From the NCBI GenBank assembly GCA_907164885.2, contig OU015498.1, positions 125,270,727 through 125,334,726 on the forward strand: DNA of 64,000 nucleotides. Reading direction: 5' to 3'. The notes beneath the pieces were generated by a model. That model was not told where the DNA came from. It ran no database searches and saw nothing but the letters and a program-made list of their open reading frames with translations. This DNA comes from Dolomedes plantarius (lineage: Eukaryota > Arthropoda > Arachnida > Araneae > Dolomedidae). This document shows positions 49,366 to 60,084 of the stretch, piece by piece; positions within the stretch are counted from its first letter, which is position 1, and every line of letters starts with the position of its first letter. Position numbers and translations under genes: made by a program.

Positions 49366-49383
49366 TGGCATCCCTGCCGGGAC
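49366..49383 (+). other. primer-binding site
   Basis: TGGCATCCCTGCCGGGAC begins with the TGG complementary to a tRNA CCA end, two bases inside the LTR. I cannot name the priming tRNA. Confidence 0.7.
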
Positions 49384-49451
49384 ACGAGTATTATTCCGAT
49401 AGTCAAATTAAGTTAAATTTAAATACGAACTAAAATACGTTTTATTAAGAA

Positions 49452-49805
49452 ATGGAAACGTCAAAACCAGCGAAACCGTATGAGAATTTTGACAACGCCA
49501 GACAGCATCGAAAGTCATGTAGAGCATCATTTACAAGAACTGTAAATAAGTTAGCAGAATTGATTGCTGAAGATAAACCTGACTTAGATAACATGGAAAT
49601 GCTGTTGGATAAATTATTGGAAAAACAAAAAATGCTAAGAAGTGCTCAAGAAAAGTTTTTAGAATTATTGCAATTAAAAGGCTGCACGCAAGATGAATAC
49701 GATAAGGAGTACGAAGCAGCCATGGATTATTACGAAAAGGTATCTGAGATCAAAGTGAAGTGCAACAGACCTAATAGCAAACCTAAATATGTGCGCCGAA
49801 AGTGA
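49452..49805 (+). CDS. Bel-Pao gag N-terminal segment (117 aa)
   Basis: Opens at METSKPAKPYENF, the first ATG after the primer-binding site. It is a charged, helical, coiled-coil-like region (MLLDKLLEKQKMLRSAQEKF), the usual start of Bel-Pao gag before the DUF1759 domain. It ends KYVRRK, stop, at 49805, while the rest of gag-pol is one base ahead in the frame that opens at 49759. Both frames are open for 47 bp. In most Bel-Pao elements I know this is one continuous ORF, so either a one-base mutation or a +1 shift or reinitiation separates them; the sequence alone cannot say which. Confidence 0.8.
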   Translation: METSKPAKPYENFDNARQHRKSCRASFTRTVNKLAELIAEDKPDLDNMEMLLDKLLEKQKMLRSAQEKFLELLQLKGCTQDEYDKEYEAAMDYYEKVSEIKVKCNRPNSKPKYVRRK

Positions 49806-52800
49806 TAAGTCTTCAGAAGCAAGGACTGTTGCAAAACAGAAATTACCAGAAATTGAGCTTATGAAGTTTGATGGAGATCCAAGAAACTGGCTCACCTTCT
49901 GGACTCAATTCAGCAAAATTAATGAAGATAAACGAATTGATGTGCGTGACAAGTTCCAGTATCTATTGCAATCTACAAAGCCCGATTCAATAGCAAGACA
50001 AATTGTCATGAGTTTTCCTGCAACTGAAACAAACTACGGAAAAGCGGTCAGCTACTTAAAGGAGAGATTTGGCAATGAAAGTACTGTAATACAGATTTAC
50101 GTGCGTGAACTATTGAAGCTTGTTATAAAGGACAAAACACAAATGAACTTGATGGAACTACACGATAAACTACAAACGCAGTTACGTGCATTAGAGTCCT
50201 TGGGCGTCACTCAAGATAAGTTTGCTTATATGCTCTTTCCCCTCATCGAATCAGCACTCCCCACGGATTTAATAAAGATATGGGAAAGGCAGAGAAACAC
50301 TTGTATTGAAACAGGTAAGAGTGATTTAGATTTATTAATGGATTTTCTAAAAAATGAGGTGGAAACGGAGTTCAGAATTAAAATGACTCATGATACTTTT
50401 AGTTCAGAAAAAACTAATGTTAAGAAAAATAAGTACTCTGAACAAAAACTTGGTATACCGACTACATGTGAACTGCTTAATGCTAATATTAATAGTAGTA
50501 GTAACGCTAGTGAAAATTTAAATAAGTTTAAAAAGTTTGAGTGTATTTTTTGTGAGAAATCACATACGTCAGAAAATTGTAATGAAGCATCTTCAATGAG
50601 TTTGGATTGTAAAAAAGATATTGTTAGAAAAAAGAATGCTTGTTTTGTATGCTTGAAAAGAAATCACAGGGCTAATCAGTGTAAGTCAAAGCATAGGTGT
50701 CCCATTTGCAAAAATCGACATTTCGTGATTTTATGTCCAGATTTAACAAATAACAAAGTTGATAATGTCTCTAACGTAGAGGGCAGTGAAAACAAAACAA
50801 GCACTCTTAACAATCATGTTGATATGTCAGATGTATTTTTACAAACTATTGTTGTAAGAATTCAGAATGGTTCCAAGCAAATGCTTATTCGAGCTGTTTA
50901 TGATAGTGGGAGTATGAAATCTTATATTTGTGAAGATGTTGCTCAAAGTATGAAATGTAAGTGCATTGCAGAAACAAAAATTAAGCAATCTCTGTTTGGT
51001 GGTGTTGAAACCCCTGAAAGCGTATATAGAAATTATTTAATTGAATTAAGTGATATTGATGGTAGAAATAAGTGTAAATTACAAGTACTTGGTCAAAACC
51101 GTATTTGTTCTGAAATTAAACAGGTTCCATGTGGTCCTTGGTTGCATGAACTAAAGTTACGCGGAATAAAATTAAATGATTTGGAAAATAATAAATTGGG
51201 GGTTAATAAAGAAATAAAATTGTTAATTGGTGCAGACATTGCTGGAAAATTGTTAACTGGAAAAATTGTGAGTCTCAAATGTGGCATTACGGCTATAAAT
51301 ACAAAATTGGGATGGACTGTTATGGGAAAATTAAATGCGAATCCTGGCACTGAGCCGAATTCTGCGAGTTCAGCTTCCCTTATTTCGTCTCTGCTTGTAA
51401 AGGATCGTTGTATAAGTAATCTTTGGAATCTGGATGTTTTGGGGATTGCAGAACTTTCGCTAAGCAAAACTAAAGCTCAGTTACAGGAGGATACGCAGAA
51501 ATATTTTGAAGAGACTCTTAGTGTAAACAGTGAGGGGCGATACGAGGTAGCATTGCCTTGGGTTCATGACAGTTCACTTTTACCCGATAACAAAATAAAT
51601 GCTGAGAAATCTATGTTAAGTGCCAAAAGAAAATTAACAAATTCTGGAAAATTTAACGATTACTGTAATGTTTTTGAGGACTGGTTAGCTCTTGGCATAA
51701 TTGAAAAGGCACCAAATGATAAACTAAGGGGTGTTCATTATTTGCCGCATAGGGCAGTGATTAAAGAAGCTAGTACTACGAGTATTAGGCCAGTTTTTAA
51801 TGCTAGTTCCCATTTACCAGGCTTCCCATCATTAAACGAGTGTTTGTCTACTGGATCAAATTTAATTGAAACGATTCCATCACTTTTAAATCGTTTTCGG
51901 ATGAATTACGTAGGTGTTACCTCTGACATTGAGAAGACGTTCTTGCAGATCGCAATCAGAGAAAAGGATCGCGATTTTTTAAGGTTTCTTTGGTTCAGTC
52001 GAGAAAATCGGGAACTGGTGAAGGGATATCGGCATCGAAGGGTAGTGTTTGGCATTACGTGCAGCCCATATTTATTAAACGCAACTTTACAGTATCATTT
52101 GAGTAAGGTTCCGGAAAATTTAAAGCACACCGCAGATATACTGAAAACAGCTTTCTATGTAGATAATTGTGTGACAAGTTTGAAGTCTGAGCTCGAAATG
52201 ACAAAGTTTTTCTTGGAATCAAAGGCAATTATGGCTTCAGGTCATTTTAATCTAAGATGTTGGAATTCGAACTTAAGTAGTGAAATATTTGAAGAGGTTT
52301 ACTCCACAAAGGAAAGTGTACCTCTCTTGGGCCTTGTATGGAATACATGTACTGATACGTTATCATGCAAAGTGGAAGAGGCTATCGATACCCCGATCAC
52401 AAAAAGACTGGTTTTAGCCGTAACCAAACAAGTATTTGATGTTATAGGCTATACGGCTCCAGTGGTGTTAATTGCAAAATTTATTTTGCAGGAAACCTGG
52501 AACTTAAAAATTAAATGGGATGATGTCCTTCCTGATGATTTAGCACAAAAATTTAAATTATGGAATAAAAGATTGCATTTGCTTTCAAGTATAAGTATAT
52601 CTAGATGGTTCGGTCTCCAATCCACTGATGACTCAATAAGCTTACATCTTTTTTGCGACTCCAGTAAAAGGGCATATGGTGCATGTGTTTTTTTAAGAGT
52701 CGAAAATGACAATGGGGTCAGAATTAGTTTAGTGCAGGCAAGATCTAGAGTAACCCCTTTAAAACCTATTACCATACCTCGCTTAGAACTTTTAGCTTGT

Positions 52801-53643
52801 AGTATAGGGGCTAGGTTGTTATCTTCCGTACTCAAAGATCTTAATTTAGAGGGGGTAAATATTTATTGCTGGACTGACTCGACAACGGCTTTATGTTGGA
52901 TTCAACGAGATCAAAATTGGGCAACATTTATTCATAATCGCGTTCTAGAGATTCGTTCTTTGACCTCTAATGCAATGTGGCACCATATCTCAGGTTCTCT
53001 TAACCCCGCCGATTTACTATCTAGAGGATGTTCTGCAGAACATTTAGTTGAACGAAAATGGTGGGAGGGACCGGACTGGTTGCGCGAAAGGGAAGGAGAT
53101 TGGCCGAAGTCGTATGAGGACCCAAATGAGGACTTAATCAATGCTGAAATTCGTAAAACTGTTCTCGTGACATTGGTGAAAAATGATGAAAATCATAAAT
53201 GGTATTATAAATATTTTTCTTCGTTTAAGAAAATTGTAAGAATGTTATCTTGGATTTTTAGATTTTATAACAATGTAAGGAAATTTGACAAAAATCTCTC
53301 AAAGGACTTATCTGTGCATGAAATGGAAAGAGGAGAGAAAGCGTTAATGCTACTGATTCAAAGGGAATCTTTTAAGGGAGAAAATGATGACAAATTAAGA
53401 CAACTTAGACCAATAGTTGACTGTCATGGTCTTATAAGAGCTCAATCAAAGGTTGCTTATAGAGATGATAAATATGATTTTAAGTTTCCTATCATATTAC
53501 CTTCTGATCATCCTGTTGTAAAATTGTTAATAATAAGTGTGCATAATGATTTATTACATGCTGGTACTTCATTGTTAATGTCAAAGTTACGAGAAAATTT
53601 TTGGATTTTAAAATCACGTAAGACAATAAGAAATTGCATATGA
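49789..53643 (+). CDS. Bel-Pao gag-pol polyprotein, main part (1284 aa)
   Basis: The polyprotein copies the element through an RNA intermediate inside virus-like particles. Domains: DUF1759 gag region from residue about 19 (LPEIELMKFDGDPRNWL); three zinc knuckles at 252-264, 285-298 and 304-316; retropepsin-like protease (DUF1758/A17 type) with DSG at 372-374; reverse transcriptase with Asp713 in SDIEKTF and YVDN at 790-793 (the box ends DN, a variant of YVDD); RNase H with Asp957 in FCDSSK, RLELLA and WTDSTTAL, ending NPADLLSRG; integrase zinc-binding His pair at 1252 and 1257. A TGA stop (53641-53643) falls before the Cys pair of that zinc site. The ATG at 49789 is only the first in this frame; translation may enter from the upstream ORF. 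Confidence 0.9.
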   Translation: MCAESDKSSEARTVAKQKLPEIELMKFDGDPRNWLTFWTQFSKINEDKRIDVRDKFQYLLQSTKPDSIARQIVMSFPATETNYGKAVSYLKERFGNESTVIQIYVRELLKLVIKDKTQMNLMELHDKLQTQLRALESLGVTQDKFAYMLFPLIESALPTDLIKIWERQRNTCIETGKSDLDLLMDFLKNEVETEFRIKMTHDTFSSEKTNVKKNKYSEQKLGIPTTCELLNANINSSSNASENLNKFKKFECIFCEKSHTSENCNEASSMSLDCKKDIVRKKNACFVCLKRNHRANQCKSKHRCPICKNRHFVILCPDLTNNKVDNVSNVEGSENKTSTLNNHVDMSDVFLQTIVVRIQNGSKQMLIRAVYDSGSMKSYICEDVAQSMKCKCIAETKIKQSLFGGVETPESVYRNYLIELSDIDGRNKCKLQVLGQNRICSEIKQVPCGPWLHELKLRGIKLNDLENNKLGVNKEIKLLIGADIAGKLLTGKIVSLKCGITAINTKLGWTVMGKLNANPGTEPNSASSASLISSLLVKDRCISNLWNLDVLGIAELSLSKTKAQLQEDTQKYFEETLSVNSEGRYEVALPWVHDSSLLPDNKINAEKSMLSAKRKLTNSGKFNDYCNVFEDWLALGIIEKAPNDKLRGVHYLPHRAVIKEASTTSIRPVFNASSHLPGFPSLNECLSTGSNLIETIPSLLNRFRMNYVGVTSDIEKTFLQIAIREKDRDFLRFLWFSRENRELVKGYRHRRVVFGITCSPYLLNATLQYHLSKVPENLKHTADILKTAFYVDNCVTSLKSELEMTKFFLESKAIMASGHFNLRCWNSNLSSEIFEEVYSTKESVPLLGLVWNTCTDTLSCKVEEAIDTPITKRLVLAVTKQVFDVIGYTAPVVLIAKFILQETWNLKIKWDDVLPDDLAQKFKLWNKRLHLLSSISISRWFGLQSTDDSISLHLFCDSSKRAYGACVFLRVENDNGVRISLVQARSRVTPLKPITIPRLELLACSIGARLLSSVLKDLNLEGVNIYCWTDSTTALCWIQRDQNWATFIHNRVLEIRSLTSNAMWHHISGSLNPADLLSRGCSAEHLVERKWWEGPDWLREREGDWPKSYEDPNEDLINAEIRKTVLVTLVKNDENHKWYYKYFSSFKKIVRMLSWIFRFYNNVRKFDKNLSKDLSVHEMERGEKALMLLIQRESFKGENDDKLRQLRPIVDCHGLIRAQSKVAYRDDKYDFKFPIILPSDHPVVKLLIISVHNDLLHAGTSLLMSKLRENFWILKSRKTIRNCI

Positions 53644-54678
53644 AAATGTGTAAGATGTCAAAAATTCAAAGCTAAAAAATGTGAGACAATCCCAGGAATT
53701 TTACCAAGTGATAGGGTTCGCGATGCATGTATGTTTGAAATAGTAGGATGTGATCTTGCTGGTCCATTGTATTTGAAAGATGGTCGAAAATCATATATTG
53801 TACTTTTTACTGGTTCTGTATATCGGGCCGTCCACTTAGAATTGATAACTTCGTTATCCACTGAAACCTTTTTTCAATCTTTAAGGCGTTTTATCGCTCG
53901 TCGAGGGCGACCTAGGACCATATACTCAGATAATGGAAAAAATTTCAAAGGTGCAGATAAATTTTTGCGAGTTATTGACTGGGATGGTCTCCGTTTTAAG
54001 GCTGCAGAACAAAAAATTGAATGGAAATTTAATCCTCCATCCGCAGCCTGGTGGGGCGGATGGTGGGAACGCTTAATTCAAATTGTAAAACAAATCTTAA
54101 GAAAAATATTGGGTCAAGCTTGTTTTGATTACGAGGAATTACTTACTGTACTGTGCGACTGTGAGAGAGTTGTTAACTCCAGACCTCTTACCTATGTATC
54201 AGAAGACATTGATGATGACTTTCCTATAACCCCTGAAAAATTCTTGCACGAAACTCCGCATTCAGGTGTACCAGATATTGATAATGTGGATAAAGTGAAA
54301 TTGGGTAAAAGAACAAAGTATTTGCAAAGGCTAAGAGAAACATTAAGAGTTAGATTCCGTTCAGAGTATTTAGGGCAGTTACGGCAGCATGCCTTAAAAT
54401 GCTATAAAAACAAACCACTTAAGGTGGGAGAAATTGTCCTGCTTGAAGATACTAATAAAAAACGTTCTTTTTGGAACCTGGCTCGTGTTTTAAAGGTTAT
54501 ACCTGGTCGAGATGGCCAAATAAGACTAGCGCTTATAAAAACTAATAATTCAGAATTATTAAGACCGGTTCAAAGATTGTACAGATTAGAACTGGAAAAT
54601 GCAATAACAGACGATTATGACGAGCCTACGCCTTTAACAACTAGTAGTGGCAGAATTGTTAAAACACGTTTAAGGTAA
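53644..54678 (+). CDS. Bel-Pao integrase and C-terminal domain, cut off by TGA
   Basis: Same frame as the preceding ORF; the first Met is at 53731. KCVRCQKFK completes the integrase HHCC zinc site. The core has Asp in VGCDLAG (53752), Asp in YSDNGKNF and Glu in WWERLIQ, 45 residues after the second Asp. The C-terminal stretch (VGEIVLLEDTNKKRSFW...ELLRPVQRLY) matches the DUF5641 domain typical of Bel-Pao. Because of the TGA it would be made only by readthrough or not at all. It has no other disabling change that I can see. Confidence 0.85.
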   Translation, partial: KCVRCQKFKAKKCETIPGILPSDRVRDACMFEIVGCDLAGPLYLKDGRKSYIVLFTGSVYRAVHLELITSLSTETFFQSLRRFIARRGRPRTIYSDNGKNFKGADKFLRVIDWDGLRFKAAEQKIEWKFNPPSAAWWGGWWERLIQIVKQILRKILGQACFDYEELLTVLCDCERVVNSRPLTYVSEDIDDDFPITPEKFLHETPHSGVPDIDNVDKVKLGKRTKYLQRLRETLRVRFRSEYLGQLRQHALKCYKNKPLKVGEIVLLEDTNKKRSFWNLARVLKVIPGRDGQIRLALIKTNNSELLRPVQRLYRLELENAITDDYDEPTPLTTSSGRIVKTRLR

Positions 54679-54828
54679 TTTTGTATTCAGACTATTTTAT
54701 TTCAAAATTCACTTTACTCGGTTTCACTTCTTTTTTTTATGTGTTCAAATGTATGTTATTTGTATAAGTATTGTAAGCTATATATATCATTCTGTGTATG
54801 TTTATTTTGAGTGTATAGTTACCCACTC

Positions 54829-54842
54829 AAAAGGTGGGAGTG
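54829..54842 (+). other. polypurine tract
   Basis: AAAAGGTGGGAGTG lies two bases before the 3' LTR; expected site of plus-strand priming. Confidence 0.75.
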
Positions 54843-54844
54843 TA

Positions 54845-55017
54845 TGTGGCAACAGAAGAGATCTCGCCTTACGCAATGCGCATTGTGCTTGCGCATAACC
54901 AAATAGAAGAGCTGTGTGTGTTCTACCGTCGCCTGTAAGATACGAATAAAGTTAGTTGTTGTGTTTGACTATCGATGTATTTCTTTCCCGAACCGACTGA
55001 TATTTAAGTACGCAACA
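54845..55017 (+). repeat. 3' LTR of the Bel-Pao element
   Basis: Reads identical to the 5' LTR over 173 bp; followed by the duplicated GATAG. Confidence 0.95.
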
Positions 55018-55022
55018 GATAG

Positions 55023-55579
55023 AAAAAATACGTTATCCGAAAGAAACATGAAAATTAAATGTTGAATTAATCTGGAATCATAATAATGATAAAATGATGG
55101 GTTAGGTCTGATAAATATTGACTTATAAATTGAATTAGAAGAACTATAACGGGGATAAATATAAAAGTAAAAATTACGTGTATCAGTGGCAGCTGTTGTG
55201 AACTGTGCCTATTGAAAATTTAAGCGGATGCATTTCAACCGTCAAAGGACAGCACATACCTTCTGAGAGAGTTTTGCCATTTTAATAATGGTAAACAAGA
55301 TTCACAGCCGGAATTATTGTCGCTGGCCGTGGAATGAAGCCAGAAGCGAAACGAAAGGAAGTTTAAGAGTGAAAATACACAGTCGTCTGTAGTCAGAGAC
55401 AGTACATTCAAGGAAGCTAGACAATACAACACTTACTGTACGTCAATAAGACACTTATGTATGACATATTACCTCTCTCTCCTCCAGTAGCCTACACATG
55501 ATTAATTGCGAGATTGACACTGCAGCGAGTTATTGTACTGTGAATATATTCTTCTCTATTGTTATATCACTTGTCCGGG
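55023..55579. other. no gene recognised
   Basis: No ORF with motifs (55235-55432 minus is motif-free). Confidence 0.5.
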
Positions 55580-55825
55580 AACATCCACACTTTAAACCGC
55601 GGTAATTTGTTGACTATTTTTAATCTGGGCGTACCATACAGCTAATTCAACATTGATCGAACATTCCTGGGTCGGCATCTTCGGGGGTCATACATCCTCC
55701 CACAAGCTGACCGCATGTTAGGACTTGCTAGTCTACGGATTTAACGTTCCTATATCCTGTCTGAACACGAAGGTTTCCAGTCCGAAGACCAACGCTTGAC
55801 CATTAGGCTGCCGCAGAACCCTGTG
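55580..55825 (-). mobile_element. diverged copy of the 9-kb SINE
   Basis: On the minus strand the head GCGGCAGCCTAATGGTCAAG resembles an A box. The body (GTTAAATCCGTAGACTAGC...) aligns with 9056-9420, and TCTTCGGACTGG stands where the B box should be, so the promoter is decayed. Confidence 0.5.
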
Positions 55826-56543
55826 AATATAAAAGGCTAAATCTTTTCGGCATGTATTATTGAGTAATTTTTTTCCTGGTCTTCAAATTTAATACTACGC
55901 GTAAGCTGTTTTTCAGACGTCTATGAAAAGCACTTTTTTTTCACTTATCGCGGATCTTTAGGGTAGCGGACAGGGAGGTAGTATTATACGTAAGGAAAAA
56001 CCAATTTACTTTAAAACTGTGTTGAAAAAATGAAGCAACACGTATTGTATCAAAGCTGTTTAAATCTTAAATAATCCAATATTTAAAACATTTTTTGATA
56101 ACAATGAAATAACATTTTGCTGAAGACTTTTCCCCCGATGTTTTTAGATATGACATTTTACACAATTGTGAATTTTTTTTAAATTTCAAAAGCAAATAAG
56201 CACTTTTAATTCCTTGTTTAATGCTCTTCCGTATAACTATTATAAAACATTTTAAAAAAGAGTCTGTAAGCCTATCTAAGATTTCAGACTTATTTACAAC
56301 AGACGAAAAAAGAATTGAAAAATTGCCTAAAAAAGTTATTTGAATAAACTTTTTACATTCTCCCTTAACCATTAAGGGTAATATAAAGGGTTTTATTTCA
56401 AAGAATTTTCGAATGAAAAAATGCATATTACCAGATATACTTCATTATTATTGTTTTCCAAATCTTATACAAAATGGGTAAAAATGAAGTTATTGAATCG
56501 TAGTCCATTCTAGATTTAAATTTCAAAAATTTATATTATTTTG
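55826..56543. other. no gene recognised
   Basis: AT-rich. The 119-residue minus ORF 56067-56426 is Lys/Phe/Ile-rich reading of AT DNA, without motifs. Confidence 0.45.
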
Positions 56544-57160
56544 AAGAAAAAACATATTATTTGATTTACAAATCTGATTTCTAACTCTTTTTACATGATT
56601 TAATACTTCTAGTAAAATTGAGTAAACTGTTTATTGCAATTTGATAACTTTTCTGTTTGTAAGATAAGAATCATGCAATTGTACATTTACATTTTCTAAA
56701 GAAAAAAAACATATTATTTGATTTTGAAATGTGATTTACAGCTCTTTTATACGATTTAATACATTCTAGAAGAGTTTAGAAGACTGTTTATTGCAGCTTG
56801 ATTACATTTCTATGTGCAAGATAAGAATCATGCAGTTATGCATTTATATTTTTCTAAAGAAAAAATATATTCTTTAATTTTCAAATGGGATTTACAGCTC
56901 TTTTTCATGATTTAATACATTCTAGAAGAGTTGCGAAGACTGTTTATTGCAGCTTGATTCTGTGTGCAAGATAAGAATCATGCAGTTATCCATTTATATT
57001 ATTCTAAAGAAAAACATATTCTTTAATTTTCAAATGCAATTTACAGCTCTTTTACATGATTTAATACTTTCTAGAAGAGTTGCGAAGACTGTTTATTGCA
57101 GCTTGATTACATTTCTGTGTGCAAGAAAAGAATGATGCATTTTTATGAATTTATATTAAT
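56544..57160. repeat. four-unit tandem array, about 150-160 bp per unit
   Basis: Units begin near 56544, 56697, 56857 and 57006, each with AAGAAAAAAAACATATT, then TTTACAGCTCTTTT, then GACTGTTTATTGCAGCTTGAT, then AAGATAAGAATCATGCA. Later units are closer to each other than to the first. Confidence 0.9.
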
Positions 57161-59580
57161 TTTCCTGTATTAAAGTATCTTAATATTTATCAAAAATACT
57201 ATGTTATATGTTTTATATATTAATAATATTATGACTATATATATTAATTATCTAGAAGAATTGAGTATATATAAAATAAAATAGTGAATAGTTCAATATA
57301 TAAAATAGTTGAGTTGTTGAAATATTGTTGAATGAATGCTTGTAGATGATGAATTATATTATTTAATGAATAGTTGAATAGTTGAGTTGAACATATAAAA
57401 TATATAACATATATAATTTTATATATTATAATTATAAATTAGTTTTTATGATTTTGTTTAAATTTTCATGTATTAATATATATATGAACTTCTCAGTTAT
57501 GTAAGCTTTTAAAAAAATCAAAAAAATTCATTACCCAAGAAAGTTTACAGGTGCTCCAAAACAGAATTCAGTCGGCGTAAAATTCTTGCCAAGGAACATC
57601 AATTTTACCATGATGTAATAAACAAATGAGGTCTATATCTGTTTTATTACGTCACAACAATTACAATAATTCATTCTTTGTACGTCAAGGAGTTAAATAT
57701 AATGTAGATTACGTATCAATTTCTTATTTCACTTTTTGAATCTAATTCAAAACAGTTGCTGCATTTCAAAATTTCATTTAAATAATGTTTCTTTCAGGCT
57801 GAGAAAATTTCGCATTAATTTGAAAATATTGAAGAAAAAATATGTAAATTGGTAAACATCTGTATATTTAAGTATAAATTTGCTTCGATGTCTCGAATGT
57901 GACGTTACTGGGCAAGAAATATTTTCTTTGATATGTAAATTTAGAAGGATGAATACAAAAGGAAAATGAAGTTGGTAATTAGTTCATTAGTGGCCGACTG
58001 TGCAAGAGAGGAAATATTGTAACCGTGTTAGACTTCGGAAGTTTTATGATTAGTTATGAGCTATTCATTGGAACTGCGGTGCTCATTAATTATTTCGGAG
58101 AGAAAAGAGAAGCGAGTTTCGTCATAAACATAGCAATTCCTTAAAATCTCTGACAATTACTTAATTGACATCATTCTGTTTTCCTTGAAATGGCTGGAAT
58201 GAAATGCCGTGAAAGCAGAAAATGTTTTTCTTATTTGATTGTCTGAATTATTGATGTATAATTCGTGCTTAAGTTCTCTGAATTATTTTTCCCAAACTTG
58301 CAGTATCCTTTTGTGTTGAACTTGAAAAGTTTTGAAAGTCAGCAGACGTTGAAATTTGTTTACAAGTAACTACTCAGTTAAGAGCTTATTATGTTTATTT
58401 AAGTATTCCTTTTGAGTCTCTTTAATTTGTAAACAGTGAAGCTAAACTTTTGTTGAAAGATTCCTGTATTAAACCTCTTTTCAGCACTTTAAAAATACTT
58501 TCATACGTCAAATAAACTAATTTAAATCACTTAAAATTATATTCTATGACGTTATTGAAAACTATCAGACAAAGCAGTGATTTAAAAATATTAAATTACC
58601 TTTATTTACAGATGTTGTAGTCTGACAATTTACGTGATTTCCTCCAATTTATTTTCTACTTGTGCGTTTTCAAAAACAGCGAATGAGCATCAGTGAATTC
58701 GGCTTTGATTTCCTTTAAATTTTTATTAATCGTTTTTCCTTCTTTGTTAAGCATTGATGCTTAACAAAGGATAGTTACACATCCTGGTGGTTTCAAATAA
58801 AAAATGACTATGATGTAGGAGGATTGCAAATCAGTTAAATAATAGGATAGTGAGCATTTAAAACTTTTCTTAACTATATAATTGTAATCTATTTTTTGGT
58901 ATATGCTCTTGTTGCATTGAATCTTGATATACTTTCATTTTATACTAACGCGTTCAACATTTTTATCTTTTAATTAAAAAAAAATTCCTGAGCTTGTGAA
59001 TATAATGTTATCTTTATTATAAATTACTAGAAACATCGATTCAAAAACTGCTTTTATTTAAGTGTACATTCCATCCCCTGATTCTTCCCATGAACTATCT
59101 GGCCTTTTTCCAATAGATTTATTCTTATTTATACGTCTTTCATGTTAACAAAACTTTTTTTGTAAATTATAGTAATAATTTATTTCTGATCATGTATTTT
59201 AGTCGAATTTCTGTTCTTGAACACAATATTTGTTCATATTATTGTTAATATAAGTTTAATCTCTTTTTTTCACGACATCCAATTTTAGCTTTTTCTACTC
59301 AAATTGTTTGTTACTATCTTTTCTTTAGGTGAGTCTAGTTCTTTAGGTGAAATTTTCAGCAGATCTCTGAACTGGAGATGGCAGCATTCTTATCTTTTGA
59401 TTCCCTCAAAGGCGTTGAAAGGAACGATGGCTTCATCGGGACTTCTAGGATGAGAGAAATACTGGAGACTATTCAGAAGTCTACAGTGTGAATATCCTCT
59501 TAGTCTTGACTTAAAACCTGGGGAAGGAAACCTACATAAGATTTACACGTATGAAGTTTTGGAGTGCTTGCACACTTTTT
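57161..59580. other. no gene recognised
   Basis: AT-rich throughout; a perfect 13-bp hairpin at 58742-58769 is the only structure noted. Confidence 0.5.
58742..58769. repeat. perfect 13-bp hairpin with 2-base loop
   Basis: CTTTGTTAAGCAT, TG, ATGCTTAACAAAG. Confidence 0.85.
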
Positions 59581-59584
59581 GACC

Positions 59585-60030
59585 GCCCGTGATAGTTGTA
59601 GTGCTGTCCGATTTTCTTCTTTGAGAGACAAAGGTACCAACCATATCACTTGGCGTCAAAGGGGGACATTTCACATTTTTCACAGGCATGATATTTTTAA
59701 CTGCTTCCCTATGTAGGAAAGTAAGTCACTTTCGGACAATTCACAGTTGTTCTGTACTGTCTCACTTCCTTCATTTGAGAGACTAAGGTACCAACCACGT
59801 CGCTTGGCTTTAAATGGAAAACGGGGACATTTCGGTTGTTTCACAGGTTTGAGTTTTAAAGTGCTTCTAAATGAAGAAAGGTAAATCGCTCTACGACCGT
59901 CCAGCAAATCTCTGGTGTTCTGCTTCTTTCTTCTTTTGAGGGAGAAATATACTGCATCACTTGGCAGTAAATGATCAAGGGGGAGGGCATATCTCAGGCC
60001 ACCCCATGATATACATTCGTCTGTGAAAGG
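59585..60030. repeat. degenerate three-unit tandem repeat, about 155-160 bp
   Basis: TTGAGAGAC or TTGAGGGAG landmarks at 59621, 59775 and 59936, each followed by a tract like CACTTGGC..AAA..GGGGACATTTC. The minus-strand ORF 59680-60084 (134 residues) spans two units and shows a repeated WYLSLSNEG / VYFSLKRRK pattern, but the third unit is out of frame with it. I do not recognise the protein; a decayed repeat-containing exon is possible. Confidence 0.55.
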
Positions 60031-60084
60031 TAAAAATAATCTTCGCGATCTGCATGCAAGGTTCCTCTTCCAAAAAAACCACAA

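Larger units (their letters stand above)
49191..55017 (+). mobile_element. Bel-Pao LTR retrotransposon (5827 bp), structurally complete
   Basis: Two 173-bp LTRs (49191-49363 and 54845-55017) that I read as identical. Target duplication GATAG (49186-49190 and 55018-55022). A primer-binding site starts TGG two bases after the left LTR, and a purine tract lies before the right LTR. The coding order is gag, zinc knuckles, protease, RT, RNase H, integrase, then a DUF5641-type C-terminus, the Bel-Pao arrangement. Identical LTRs imply a recent insertion, yet the coding region is broken once by a frame change after the first gag segment and once by an in-frame TGA. Confidence 0.95.

Noticed and set aside
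49674..49895. Minus-strand ORFs over the Bel-Pao element (also 51093-51467, 52449-52835, 53658-53861)
   Set aside because: They are antisense shadows of the gag-pol frame.
56067..56426. 119-residue minus ORF as a gene
   Set aside because: Lys/Phe/Ile-rich, matches the AT bias, no motif, no neighbours.
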